Part shown: in pieces, positions 1-7,530 of the stretch
Numbering within the stretch: position 1 is the stretch's first letter
Layout of the letters: each line of letters opens with the position of its first letter
Program-made: the position numbers and the translations under genes
NCBI GenBank assembly: GCA_049997955.1
Contig: JAEBDY010000002.1
Coordinates: 310,001 to 374,000 of the forward strand
Direction: 5' to 3'
DNA from: Umezawaea sp049997955
Lineage (GTDB): Bacteria; Actinomycetota; Actinomycetes; Mycobacteriales; Pseudonocardiaceae
DNA: 64,000 nt
Notes under the pieces: model-generated
Seen by the model: only the letters and a program-made list of their open reading frames with translations
The model's database searches: none
Told to the model about the DNA's origin: nothing

Positions 1-1161
1 CGCCCATCCATCCGCCTCGGCGAGCACTCGCGAGACAGTGTCCACGATGGAGGTGAAAGCCGTGTTGCCGTCGAGGAAGACGTCAACGGCCTCCTCGTTC
101 GCCGCGTTGTACACCGCGGGCAGACAACCGCCCGTCGAGCCCGCGTGCCGGGCCAGTTCGACCGCCGGGAAGGTGTCGTTGTCCAGCGGCTCGAACGTCC
201 ACGCCGTCGACACTTCGAAAGTACACCGCTGGGCGGCGCCGGGGACGCGGTCCGGCCAGCCGAGGCCGAGCGCGATCGGCAGCTTCATGTCCGGCGGGCT
301 CGCCTGGGCCAGGATCGAGCCGTCGGTGAACGCGACCATGGAGTGCACGACCGACTGCGGGTGCACGACCACCTCGATGCGGTCGTAGGGCACGCCGAAC
401 AGCAGGTGCGCCTCGATCAGCTCCAGCCCCTTGTTGATCAGGGTCGCCGAGTTGATGGTGATGACCGGGCCCATCGCCCACGTGGGGTGCGCCATGGCGT
501 CCGCCGACGTCACGCCCGCCAGCTCGGCGCGGGTGCGGCCGCGGAACGGGCCGCCGGACGCGGTCAGGACCAGCCGGTCCACCTCGTCCGCCCGGCCGCC
601 GCGCAGGCACTGCGCGAGCGCGGAGTGCTCGGAGTCGACGGAGACCAGCTGGCCGGGCTTGGCGGCGTTCAGCACCAGCGAGCCGCCCGCGATCAGCGAC
701 TCCTTGTTCGCCAGCGCCAGCAGCGCGCCGGTGCCGAGCGCGCGCAGCGTCGGCTCCAGGCCGCGCGAGCCGGTGATGGCGTTGAGCACCACGTCGGCGG
801 GTGTCGAGTCGATGAGGTCGAGCACGGCGGACGGCCCGGCGAACACGCGGGGCATCCGGAACTCGCCCTTCGCGTAGCCGCGGCGCTGCGCCTCGGCGTA
901 GAGGGCGAGCGTGACGTCCTCCGCGGCCGTGGCGCGCGACACGGCGACCGCGTGGACGCCGAACTCGATCGCCTGGCGGGCCAGCGCGGCCGGATCGGCC
1001 CCGCCCGCGGCGATGCCTGCGACCGAGAAGCGGTCGGGGTTGGCGGCAACGACCTCAAGGGCCTGGGTGCCGACCGAACCGGTCGACCCGAGGAGGAGAA
1101 CCGAGCGCGGAGCAGGGCTGAGCTGCGACGCGGGCCTGGGGGAGAGCGGGGAGGAGTCCAT
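1..1161 (-). CDS. dxr: 1-deoxy-D-xylulose 5-phosphate reductoisomerase, C-terminus cut by window edge
   Basis: Cytosolic enzyme that converts 1-deoxyxylulose 5-phosphate to 2-C-methylerythritol 4-phosphate with NADPH, the first committed step of the MEP isoprenoid pathway. The N-terminal dinucleotide-binding motif LLLGSTGSVGTQ is followed by NKESLIAGG, TASGGPFR and the substrate/metal stretch MGPVITINSATLINKGLE. 387 codons are present and families are usually 380-400 residues, so only the last few codons are missing. I use the ATG at 1161 (MDSSPLSPR); an in-frame ATG at 1200 has no ribosome binding site. It opens the minus-strand run that in mycobacteria leads on to rip1 and ispG. Identification is secure. 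Confidence 0.96.
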   Translation of the reverse strand, partial: MDSSPLSPRPASQLSPAPRSVLLLGSTGSVGTQALEVVAANPDRFSVAGIAAGGADPAALARQAIEFGVHAVAVSRATAAEDVTLALYAEAQRRGYAKGEFRMPRVFAGPSAVLDLIDSTPADVVLNAITGSRGLEPTLRALGTGALLALANKESLIAGGSLVLNAAKPGQLVSVDSEHSALAQCLRGGRADEVDRLVLTASGGPFRGRTRAELAGVTSADAMAHPTWAMGPVITINSATLINKGLELIEAHLLFGVPYDRIEVVVHPQSVVHSMVAFTDGSILAQASPPDMKLPIALGLGWPDRVPGAAQRCTFEVSTAWTFEPLDNDTFPAVELARHAGSTGGCLPAVYNAANEEAVDVFLDGNTAFTSIVDTVSRVLAEADGWA

Positions 1162-1316
1162 CACCGTCCATTGTTCCGGAAGCGCCCCGATGGGCCGCAT
1201 GGCGGTACTCGGATAACAGAATGGTAAATCAAGAGTAGGTCGATCGGATCCAGGGCACTCCATCCTCGACGCCGCGAGGGAAAAGCCCACCGCGGCCCGC
1301 TGGAAGGAGAGCCCCC

Positions 1317-1583
1317 GTGGGCATCTTGGGCTGGATCGTCCTGGGTCTTATCGCGGGTGCCATTGCCAAGGCGATCATGCCGGGCAAGGACCCCGGCGGC
1401 ATCATCATCACGATGCTGATCGGTATCGTCGGCGCCATCCTCGGCGGCTTCATCGGCCGCGCGCTGTTCAACAGCGACATCAACAACTTCTTCGACCTGA
1501 GCACCTGGCTCCTGGCCATCCTCGGCGCGCTGGTGCTGCTCGGCATCTACCGGTTGGTCACCGGTCGACGCGCACACGCCTGA
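1317..1583 (+). CDS. GlsB/YeaQ/YmgE family small membrane protein
   Basis: An 88-residue, very hydrophobic protein with three predicted membrane helices separated by the short polar loops MPGKDPGG and NSDINNFF. The Gly-rich pattern GWIVLGLIAGAIAK at the N-terminus and GGIIITMLIGIVGAILGGFIG in the middle is the hallmark of the transglycosylase-associated GlsB/YmgE family, which is associated with envelope and general stress; its biochemical role is not known. The start is GTG with a strong ribosome binding site (GGAAGGAG at about 1302-1309). It is a single gene, divergent from dxr and ended by the hairpin at 1601-1628. Confidence 0.9.
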   Translation: MGILGWIVLGLIAGAIAKAIMPGKDPGGIIITMLIGIVGAILGGFIGRALFNSDINNFFDLSTWLLAILGALVLLGIYRLVTGRRAHA

Positions 1584-1600
1584 CCCCCACCACGTGAACG

Positions 1601-1628
1601 AGGGCCGTCCCCGATCGGGGGCGGCCCT
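1601..1628. terminator. Bidirectional hairpin terminator
   Basis: The near-perfect inverted repeat AGGGCCGTCCCC/GGGGGCGGCCCT around GATC lies between the convergent GlsB-type gene and the response regulator gene. It is GC-rich without a long U tract, as usual in actinobacteria. Confidence 0.75.
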
Positions 1629-1639
1629 CTTCGCGTTCC

Positions 1640-2296
1640 TCACCCCGCGAGGCCCGCGTCCCTGGCCAGCAGCGCGGCCTGCACCCGGTTCGTCAGCCCG
1701 AGCTTCGCGAGCAGCCTGCTCACGTAGGTCTTCACCGTCGCCTCGCTCATGTGCAGCCGCTGCCCGACGTCGGCGTTCGACATGCCGAGCCCCAGCAGCG
1801 CCAGCACCTCGACCTCGCGCTCGGTCAGCCCCTCGACCTGCCGCTTCGCCTCCTGCCGCCGCGGCTGCCCGGCGTGCGCGACCATCCCGACGACCCGGCT
1901 GGTCACCATCGGCGACAGGTACGCCTCGCCGACGTGCACGGCCCGCACGGCCCGCAGCAGCTCCTCCGGCGCGGAGTCCTTCAGCAGGAACCCGGCAGCC
2001 CCGTCGGACAGCGCCCGCACGATGTTGTCGTCCTCGCCGAAGGTGGTCAGCATCACCACCCGCACGGACGGCGCCACCGACCGCAGCTCCCGCGCGGCGG
2101 CCAACCCGTCCATCCGCGGCATCCTGATGTCCAGCACGGCCACGTCCACCCGCCGTTCGAGCGCGATCTGCACCGCCTCGCGCCCGTCACCGGCCTCGGC
2201 GACCAGCTCGATGTCGGTCGCGGTGCCGAGAATGGCTTTGATGCCCGCCCTCATCAGCGGTTCGTCATCGGCGATCAAGACCCGGATCACGCTCAC
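1640..2296 (-). CDS. NarL/DesR-type response regulator (REC-LuxR HTH)
   Basis: 218-residue transcription factor. The receiver domain (about 1-125) has the acidic pair D10/D11, phosphoacceptor D56 in DVAVLDIRMPRMDG, a conserved Thr in VMLTTF and the switch Lys in FLLKDSAPEE. A LuxR/GerE helix-turn-helix follows (about 153-215: LTEREVEVLALLGLGMSNADV and VKTYVSRLLAKLGLTNRVQ). It starts with GTG immediately after the stop of the histidine kinase gene at 2297, so the two are co-transcribed and form a cognate pair. Targets are unknown. The kinase's unusual outside domain suggests that an envelope signal is read. Confidence 0.95.
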   Translation of the reverse strand: MSVIRVLIADDEPLMRAGIKAILGTATDIELVAEAGDGREAVQIALERRVDVAVLDIRMPRMDGLAAARELRSVAPSVRVVMLTTFGEDDNIVRALSDGAAGFLLKDSAPEELLRAVRAVHVGEAYLSPMVTSRVVGMVAHAGQPRRQEAKRQVEGLTEREVEVLALLGLGMSNADVGQRLHMSEATVKTYVSRLLAKLGLTNRVQAALLARDAGLAG

Positions 2297-3943
2297 TCAG
2301 ATCCTCTGCATGTGGGAGTTCTTCTCGACGACCTCGCCGCGCGCGAAGCAGAACCGCAGGACCAGCTGGCCGCCCGAGGTGTAGGTCTGCTGGTCGGACA
2401 GACGGTATTCGCACGCGGCTCCCGGCGGTTCGGGCGCCGCCTTCGCCCGCAGGTCGCCGATCGCCGCGGCCGTGTCCCCGTTCTTGAGCTGCGACCGCAC
2501 CTCGGCCTCCGGCTGACCGATGTACACCGAGTCGTAGAACGAGTGCTGCACCACGTTGGTCACGGGCTGGATGCCGATCCAGGTGTAGCCGCCGACGATG
2601 ACGACCACCACCAGCCCGGCGGCGAGGATCGACCCGACCCCGGCCCACTTCCGCACGCTGGACCGCGTCATGGCGGCCTCGGCGGCCTGCACCTCGTGGC
2701 TGTCGTCCGGCTCCTCGGCCACCGTCGTGTCCTCGTACGGCAGCACGGCGGCGATCCGGAACCCCCCGGCGGGCAGCGGCCCCACGTGCAGCAGCCCACC
2801 GGCCACCCGCACCCGCTCGCCCAACCCGATCAGCCCGACGCCCGCCCCCTCGACGACGAGCCCGGCCCGTGGCGGGTTGTTCCGCACTTCCACCACGAGC
2901 GCGTCCGGCTCGTACTTCACCGTCACCTGCACGCTCGCCCCCGGCGCGTGCTTGTTCGCGTTGGTCAGCCCCTCCTGCGCCACCCGGTAGGCGGCGTGGC
3001 TCACCTTCGACGGCAGCGGGCAGGCCACCCCGCCCCGCACCAGGCTGACCCGCACCCCGGCCCGCCTCGCCCCGTCGACCAGCTCGTCGATCGCCTCGAC
3101 GGTCCGCCGGGCCAGGTCCTCCTCCGGCGGGTCGTCCCGCCGGAGCACCCCGATGACGCCGCGCAGCTCCTCCATGCCGGTCAACGCCGCGCTGCGCAGG
3201 ACCTGCACGGCTTCCCGCTGCTTCTCCCCCAGCTCGCCGTCCAGCGCCAGCGCCCCCGCGTGCACGGAGATCAGGCTCAGCCGGTGCCCCAGGCTGTCGT
3301 GCATGTCCTGCGCGATCCGGTTCCGCTCCCGCAGCCGGACCTGCCGCGTCAGCATCGCCCGCTCCCGGCGCATCCGCTCCTCGCGCTCCTGGAAGGCGGC
3401 GACCAGGGCGTTGCGCTGCGCGATGTACCGCCCGACCAGGAACGGCAGGACGACGACCATGCCGTAGACCGAAAGCATGACGAAGGACCCGAAGAACCCG
3501 CCGAGCCCCGGGATCCCGCCCTCCCACTGGAGCATGTGCACCGCGAGGCCGAGGACGGCGGTCAGCAGTGCGCGCTGCCAGGCGATGATCCGGTGACCGG
3601 CGGAGTAGGCCACCACCAGCATCAGGGTCACGCCACCGATGTCCGTCCCGAACACCAGCAGCAGCGTGATCAGCATCGCCACCGCGGGAGCCGCCAGCCG
3701 CAGCAGGTACAGCGCCGTGAACAGCAGCGCCAACCCCACCAGCTGCCACCCCGCCGGGTGCTGCTCGCTCAGCCAGCCGGGCAGCAGGTCCAGCAGCAGC
3801 ACGCAGACGAGCCCGAACACCTCGGAGCCGACCCGCCACGGGGTGACCCGCCGCGCCCGCTCGACGACGTCCCGAACGAAGGCGGACGGCAGCTCCCGAA
3901 CCCCGACGAACTCGGGCAGGAAGCGCTGCACGACGGTAGTCAC
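2297..3943 (-). CDS. Sensor histidine kinase with C-terminal membrane helix and outside domain
   Basis: 548-residue HisKA_3-type kinase, partner of the regulator at 1640-2296. The N-terminal part (about 40-175) has several membrane helices. A coiled-coil-like linker (about 178-205) precedes the dimerization/phosphoacceptor box with H215 (AQDMHDSLGHRLSLI). The ATPase domain has N-box EGLTNANKHAPG and G-box GAGVGLIGLGERV. Unusually, the protein continues after the ATPase. A predicted membrane helix (about 433-457) leads to about 90 outside residues with two cysteines (C511, C532) and the segment YIGQPEAEVRSQL, which resembles the SmpA/BLIP-like ligand-binding fold (my inference). Start GTG preceded by GGGGGA. 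Confidence 0.93.
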   Translation of the reverse strand: MTTVVQRFLPEFVGVRELPSAFVRDVVERARRVTPWRVGSEVFGLVCVLLLDLLPGWLSEQHPAGWQLVGLALLFTALYLLRLAAPAVAMLITLLLVFGTDIGGVTLMLVVAYSAGHRIIAWQRALLTAVLGLAVHMLQWEGGIPGLGGFFGSFVMLSVYGMVVVLPFLVGRYIAQRNALVAAFQEREERMRRERAMLTRQVRLRERNRIAQDMHDSLGHRLSLISVHAGALALDGELGEKQREAVQVLRSAALTGMEELRGVIGVLRRDDPPEEDLARRTVEAIDELVDGARRAGVRVSLVRGGVACPLPSKVSHAAYRVAQEGLTNANKHAPGASVQVTVKYEPDALVVEVRNNPPRAGLVVEGAGVGLIGLGERVRVAGGLLHVGPLPAGGFRIAAVLPYEDTTVAEEPDDSHEVQAAEAAMTRSSVRKWAGVGSILAAGLVVVVIVGGYTWIGIQPVTNVVQHSFYDSVYIGQPEAEVRSQLKNGDTAAAIGDLRAKAAPEPPGAACEYRLSDQQTYTSGGQLVLRFCFARGEVVEKNSHMQRI

Positions 3944-4140
3944 TCCCCCAACGTACGAGACCGGACCAGCCCTGTCGGCGCACGATGGTCGCTTCGCGCA
4001 ACGACGAAAGTTGACCGATCACCCCAGGACCCCGAACCACCGGCGGCGACCCCCGTCACACAGGCCACCACCCCCGGCCCGACCCACCCCCGTGTGCGAA
4101 AATGACCGCGAACCACCGGATCAGGAAGGTCGTGGCAGCT

Positions 4141-4398
4141 GTGTCTTCGTCTTCGGAGTTGGACAGGCGTCCGGCTGTCGACGTCCACGACGAGCCGTCC
4201 GCCGAGTGGGGTTGGCACGGTTCGTTCCCGAAGGCCATCCGCCTCGCGGGCTGGGCCTCGACCATCGGCGTCTTCGCGCTCATCATCGGCAACCACGAGG
4301 GCCGGACCGAGAACCTCTTCCTGGTCCTCATCGGCATCGCCATGATCGCCGTGCTGGTCCGCGACCAGATCCGCAGCCGCACCTCCTGGCGCCGCTAG
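4141..4398 (+). CDS. DUF2631 small membrane protein
   Basis: About 85 residues. A conserved soluble segment with HDEPSAEWGWHGSF is followed by two membrane helices (about 30-47 and 54-70) and the basic end RRRTSWRR-like (here RDQIRSRTSWRR). This matches the actinobacterial DUF2631 family, whose mycobacterial member lies in the same neighbourhood as dxr. Function is unknown. I choose GTG at 4141 because AGGAAGG sits 11 bases upstream; an in-frame ATG at 4102 without a ribosome binding site would add 13 residues. It is convergent with the oxidoreductase downstream. Confidence 0.82.
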   Translation: MSSSSELDRRPAVDVHDEPSAEWGWHGSFPKAIRLAGWASTIGVFALIIGNHEGRTENLFLVLIGIAMIAVLVRDQIRSRTSWRR

Positions 4399-4404
4399 CC
4401 GTCC

Positions 4405-4432
4405 GGACGGGCCTGGAGGTCCAAGCCCGTCC
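4405..4432. terminator. Hairpin between convergent genes
   Basis: GGACGGGC at 4405-4412 pairs with GCCCGTCC at 4425-4432. The loop is partly extendable (TGG/CCA). It lies between the DUF2631 gene and the oxidoreductase gene, both of which end here. Confidence 0.6.
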
Positions 4433-4441
4433 CGAGCGGGC

Positions 4442-5386
4442 TCACTCCACCACGGACAGCACGATCTTCCCGGTGCTGCGCCCGGTCTCCCCCAGTTCGT
4501 GCGCCTTGCCCGCGTCGGCCAGCGGCAGCGCGGCCTCGATCGCGACGCGGATCTTCCCGGCGTCCACCAGCGCGGCGATCTCGGTCAGCGCGGCCCCGTC
4601 CGGCTCGACCAGGAACGGCGTGGACCGCACCCCGGCCTTCCCCGCCGCCTCGGCCACGCCGTCCTGCAGACCGCTGGGGATGGCCACCAGCAGGCCGCCG
4701 GGCTTCAGCGTCCCGACCGAGCGGATCGCGTTGTCCCCGCCGACCAGGTCGATGACGACGTCGACGTCCGACACGACGTCCTCGAACCGCGTGGTCCGGT
4801 AGTCCACGACCTCGTCCGCGCCGATGGACTTCAGGAACTCGTGCTTGCCCTCGCCGGCGGTCCCGATCACGTGCGCGCCCCTGGCCTTCGCGATCTGCAC
4901 GGCCAAGTGCCCGACCCCGCCCGCGGCGGCGTGCACCAGCACCCGCTGCCCTGCCTGGACGTTCGCCGTGTCCACCAGCGCCTGCCACGCCGTGAGCACG
5001 GCCAACGGCAACGCCGCCGCCTCGACGTGCGAGATGCTCGTGGGCTTCAGCGCGAACTGGCGGGACGGCGCGGTGACGTACTCGGCGTAGGCGGAGGCGG
5101 CGCGGGGGAACCACGGCATCCCGTAGACCTCGTCGCCGGGCTTCACCGTCGTGACGCCGAACCCGACCTCCTCGACGACGCCGGAGACGTCCCAGCCGAG
5201 GATGAACGGCGGCTCCCCGAGGACACCGGCCATCCCGCTGCCCGCACGGGTCTTCCAGTCGACGGGGTTCACCCCGGCGGCGTGCACCCTGACCAGGATC
5301 TCGGTGGGCAGTGGCGAGGGGCGGTCGACCTCCGAGACGACCAGGACTTCCGGACCACCGAACGTCTGCTGCGTGATTGCCTTCAT
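4442..5386 (-). CDS. Zinc-independent NADP-dependent quinone oxidoreductase-like (MDR family)
   Basis: 314-residue medium-chain dehydrogenase/reductase. The GroES-like N-terminal domain has HAAGVNPVDWKTR and FILGWDVSGVVEEVG. The Rossmann domain has the nucleotide motif AAAGGVGHLAVQIAKARGA and ends with ETGRSTGKIVLSV. The structural and catalytic zinc cysteines of true alcohol dehydrogenases are absent, as in quinone oxidoreductases. I start at ATG 5386 (MKAITQQTFG), because the upstream in-frame extension is not family-like. It is divergent from an HxlR regulator, a classic arrangement in which HxlR senses electrophiles or quinones and controls the reductase. Substrate unknown. Confidence 0.9.
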   Translation of the reverse strand: MKAITQQTFGGPEVLVVSEVDRPSPLPTEILVRVHAAGVNPVDWKTRAGSGMAGVLGEPPFILGWDVSGVVEEVGFGVTTVKPGDEVYGMPWFPRAASAYAEYVTAPSRQFALKPTSISHVEAAALPLAVLTAWQALVDTANVQAGQRVLVHAAAGGVGHLAVQIAKARGAHVIGTAGEGKHEFLKSIGADEVVDYRTTRFEDVVSDVDVVIDLVGGDNAIRSVGTLKPGGLLVAIPSGLQDGVAEAAGKAGVRSTPFLVEPDGAALTEIAALVDAGKIRVAIEAALPLADAGKAHELGETGRSTGKIVLSVVE

Positions 5387-5443
5387 GCTCCACATCCTGA
5401 GACACCAGGTATCCATTCGCAATCAGGCACCTTTTTCTGCCCT

Positions 5444-5478
5444 AGGTACCTCAGGGAAACCGGTGCTGAGGTGGTACA
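5444..5478. promoter_or_regulatory. Candidate HxlR operator in divergent promoter
   Basis: The imperfect inverted repeat GTACCTCA (5446-5453) and TGAGGTGGTAC (5467-5477) lies in the roughly 100-bp gap between the oxidoreductase and the HxlR gene. It is placed where binding could affect both promoters. Operator function is inferred from position and symmetry only. Confidence 0.5.
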
Positions 5479-5486
5479 ACACTCAG

Positions 5487-5888
5487 GTGGACACACCATG
5501 CACCCCCACCACCCGTGACGTCTACCTGAAGCAGTGCCCGTGCCGGGAGGTCCTGGACATGGTCGCGAGCAAGTGGACGGCGCTCGCCATCGGCGCGCTG
5601 GAGGACGGGCCGCAGCGGTTCGGCGAGGTGCGGCGGAAGGTCGAGGGCATCACGCAGAAGATGCTCACCCAGACCCTCCGCGCCCTCACCCGCGACGGGT
5701 TGATCACCCGAACGGTGTACCCCACTGTCCCGATGCGGGTCGACTACGAACTGACCCCCCTGGGTCGCAGCCTGGTCGCGCCGCTCAGCGCGTTGCGCGA
5801 CTGGTCGGAGCAGCACATCGACCTGATCCAGGCGGCCCGCGCGGACTACGACGTGACGGGCGAGGGGGAACCGGTCCCAACGCGCTGA
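5487..5888 (+). CDS. HxlR family winged-helix transcriptional regulator
   Basis: 133 residues. The N-terminal cysteine motif CPCREVLDMVASKWT, the winged helix with RFGEVRRKVEGITQKMLTQTLRALTRDGLITRTVYP, and the wing RVDYELTPLG are typical of HxlR proteins, in which a cysteine near the N-terminus senses reactive electrophiles. The start is GTG at 5487 (VDTPCTPTTRDVYLKQCPC); an alternative GTG at 5463 would add eight residues. There is no clear ribosome binding site, so the transcript may be leaderless. It probably regulates itself and the divergent oxidoreductase through the repeat at 5444-5478. Confidence 0.92.
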   Translation: MDTPCTPTTRDVYLKQCPCREVLDMVASKWTALAIGALEDGPQRFGEVRRKVEGITQKMLTQTLRALTRDGLITRTVYPTVPMRVDYELTPLGRSLVAPLSALRDWSEQHIDLIQAARADYDVTGEGEPVPTR

Positions 5889-5903
5889 CCAGCGCGTGCA
5901 CCC

Positions 5904-5933
5904 GGTGCCCGCCCCCGGATCGGGGCGGGCACC
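5904..5933. terminator. Strong bidirectional hairpin terminator
   Basis: Perfect 12-bp stem GGTGCCCGCCCC/GGGGCGGGCACC with loop CGGATC, between the convergent HxlR gene and the protease gene. Confidence 0.85.
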
Positions 5934-5938
5934 GGGGT

Positions 5939-7468
5939 TCAGGGCCTGGTGAGCGCGCAGTCCGGGCGGTGCAGGTCCAGCCGCGACCCGCGGCCCAGGC
6001 AGGCGGCGACCAGGTGGACCTGCTGGCCGTAGGCGCGGCCCTGGACCGCGGTCGTGGTCCCGTCCGGGCCGACCTCGCAGGGGTTGTCGTCGGTGCACTG
6101 CTCACCGGCGACGTTGTGGGTGTTGTGCACGCCCACCACCGTGACGCCGTCGGCGGCCAGCAGCGGTGATCCCGACTGGCCGTGCGACGGGGCGCAGTCC
6201 GCGCTCGCGGCGTAGCGGATCGAGTCGTCCATCTCGTAGCCGCCTTCGCGCAGGTGCTCGACCACGGCCTCGGCCGTGCAGGCCGAACGGCCGCTGGTGT
6301 GCACCAGGGTCAGCGGATCACCCGCACGCGCGGGCTTGGACGTCAGCCGGAAGACCCGCGCCCCCTTCGCCGCCAGCTGCGCGTAGGTCTGGTCCAGCCG
6401 GTAGAGCGCGATGTCGGTGCCGGTCATGGTGGCGTACACCAAGCGGTTCGCACGGGCCGTGGCCCGCGGGTACCCCTGCCGGTCAGCGATGGCGACCTCG
6501 CGGTCGGCGGGCTGGTCCACCAGCGCCGCGCCCGGCGCGGGCCGTTCCCCCTGCACGCAGTGGCCGTTGGTGAACAGCAGCGCCGGGTCCTTCGGAGCCG
6601 CGCCCGGCGGGCGGACCACCGAGCCGACGCAGCCGCCGAGGCCCACCGAGCCCTCCACGTTCGGGATCACGTCGTCCGGCGGCACGTCGGTGCCGGAGAT
6701 GATGCCGTTGATCCAGTCGACGTGCCTGGTCACGTCGGTGTACAGCACCGGCTCGCCCTCGCCGCTGGGACCGCTGACCACACCGGCCAACGCCCACTCG
6801 CCACCCTCCCGGACCAGGGCTGGCCCACCGGAGTCCATGTTGGCCGCGACGACGCGGCCGTCCCGGCTGCCGACGCACAGCTCGCCGACGGGCGCGGCGA
6901 CCGTGCACGTCGAGATGGGCTGCACGGCGGTGTCCGCCTCGTGCAGCCGCGTGGGGAAGCACCGGGGATCCGCGCTGTCCTCGCAGGTCATGCCCCAGCC
7001 CAGGATGCGCGCGGGCGTGCCGTCTGGCGGGGTGGTCGAGGCGATCCGCACGGGCTTGGCCCTGACCGGGGTGCGCAGGTGCAGCAGCGCGAGGTCCTTG
7101 CCCCAGAAGCCCCCTTCGTCGGTGGCGGTCGCCAGCCGGTAGTAGTGGTCGACCTCGGCGACCTCGCCGCCGGAGGTGGTGTCGAGAGAACCGACTCGGA
7201 CCCGCCAGCCGCGCGGGACGCCGGTCTTGGCGTTGGTCGGGTTCTTGCCCGCGCAGTGGCTGGCCGTCAGGACCCACTGCGGCGCCAGGACTTCCACGCC
7301 GCAGCCGTGCCCGTCGGCCCGCGGCGGCTTGGGGTAGGACGGTTGGAAGGACCCGGCGAACGAGTACGCCGAGGTCGACTCCGCGCCACCGAGGACGGCG
7401 AGCGCGGGTGTGGCGCTCAGGGAGGACGCGGCCAGCACGGCGGCGACCAGCAGGGGTTGGCATCGCAT
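5939..7468 (-). CDS. Secreted tandem trypsin-like serine protease (two S1 domains)
   Basis: 509 residues with a cleavable signal peptide (about 1-24, ending ATPALA). The first S1 domain starts at VLGGAEST, an IVGG-like mature end, with triad H71 (LTASHCAG), D125 (KDLALLHL) and S213 (MDSGGPAL). A second trypsin-like domain (about 275-495) has its own triad H303 (TNGHCVQG), D352 (TDIALYRL) and S432 (GQSGSPLL). Cysteines in both domains fit secreted disulfides. The role is probably extracellular proteolysis; substrate unknown. Start ATG at 7468. It is the first gene after a short 62-base gap from the kinase gene and is likely transcribed separately. Confidence 0.92.
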   Translation of the reverse strand: MRCQPLLVAAVLAASSLSATPALAVLGGAESTSAYSFAGSFQPSYPKPPRADGHGCGVEVLAPQWVLTASHCAGKNPTNAKTGVPRGWRVRVGSLDTTSGGEVAEVDHYYRLATATDEGGFWGKDLALLHLRTPVRAKPVRIASTTPPDGTPARILGWGMTCEDSADPRCFPTRLHEADTAVQPISTCTVAAPVGELCVGSRDGRVVAANMDSGGPALVREGGEWALAGVVSGPSGEGEPVLYTDVTRHVDWINGIISGTDVPPDDVIPNVEGSVGLGGCVGSVVRPPGAAPKDPALLFTNGHCVQGERPAPGAALVDQPADREVAIADRQGYPRATARANRLVYATMTGTDIALYRLDQTYAQLAAKGARVFRLTSKPARAGDPLTLVHTSGRSACTAEAVVEHLREGGYEMDDSIRYAASADCAPSHGQSGSPLLAADGVTVVGVHNTHNVAGEQCTDDNPCEVGPDGTTTAVQGRAYGQQVHLVAACLGRGSRLDLHRPDCALTRP

Positions 7469-7530
7469 GGCACCACCGTGCTCGGCCTATGTCCGCGTGG
7501 TGCGATGGCCGTGCGACGGTTCCGCGACGT

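Noticed and set aside
1751..4105. 784-codon plus-strand open frame
   Set aside because: Antisense to the response regulator and histidine kinase genes; composition (Arg/His/Pro/Gln-rich) is typical of a GC-rich shadow frame and no domain is visible.
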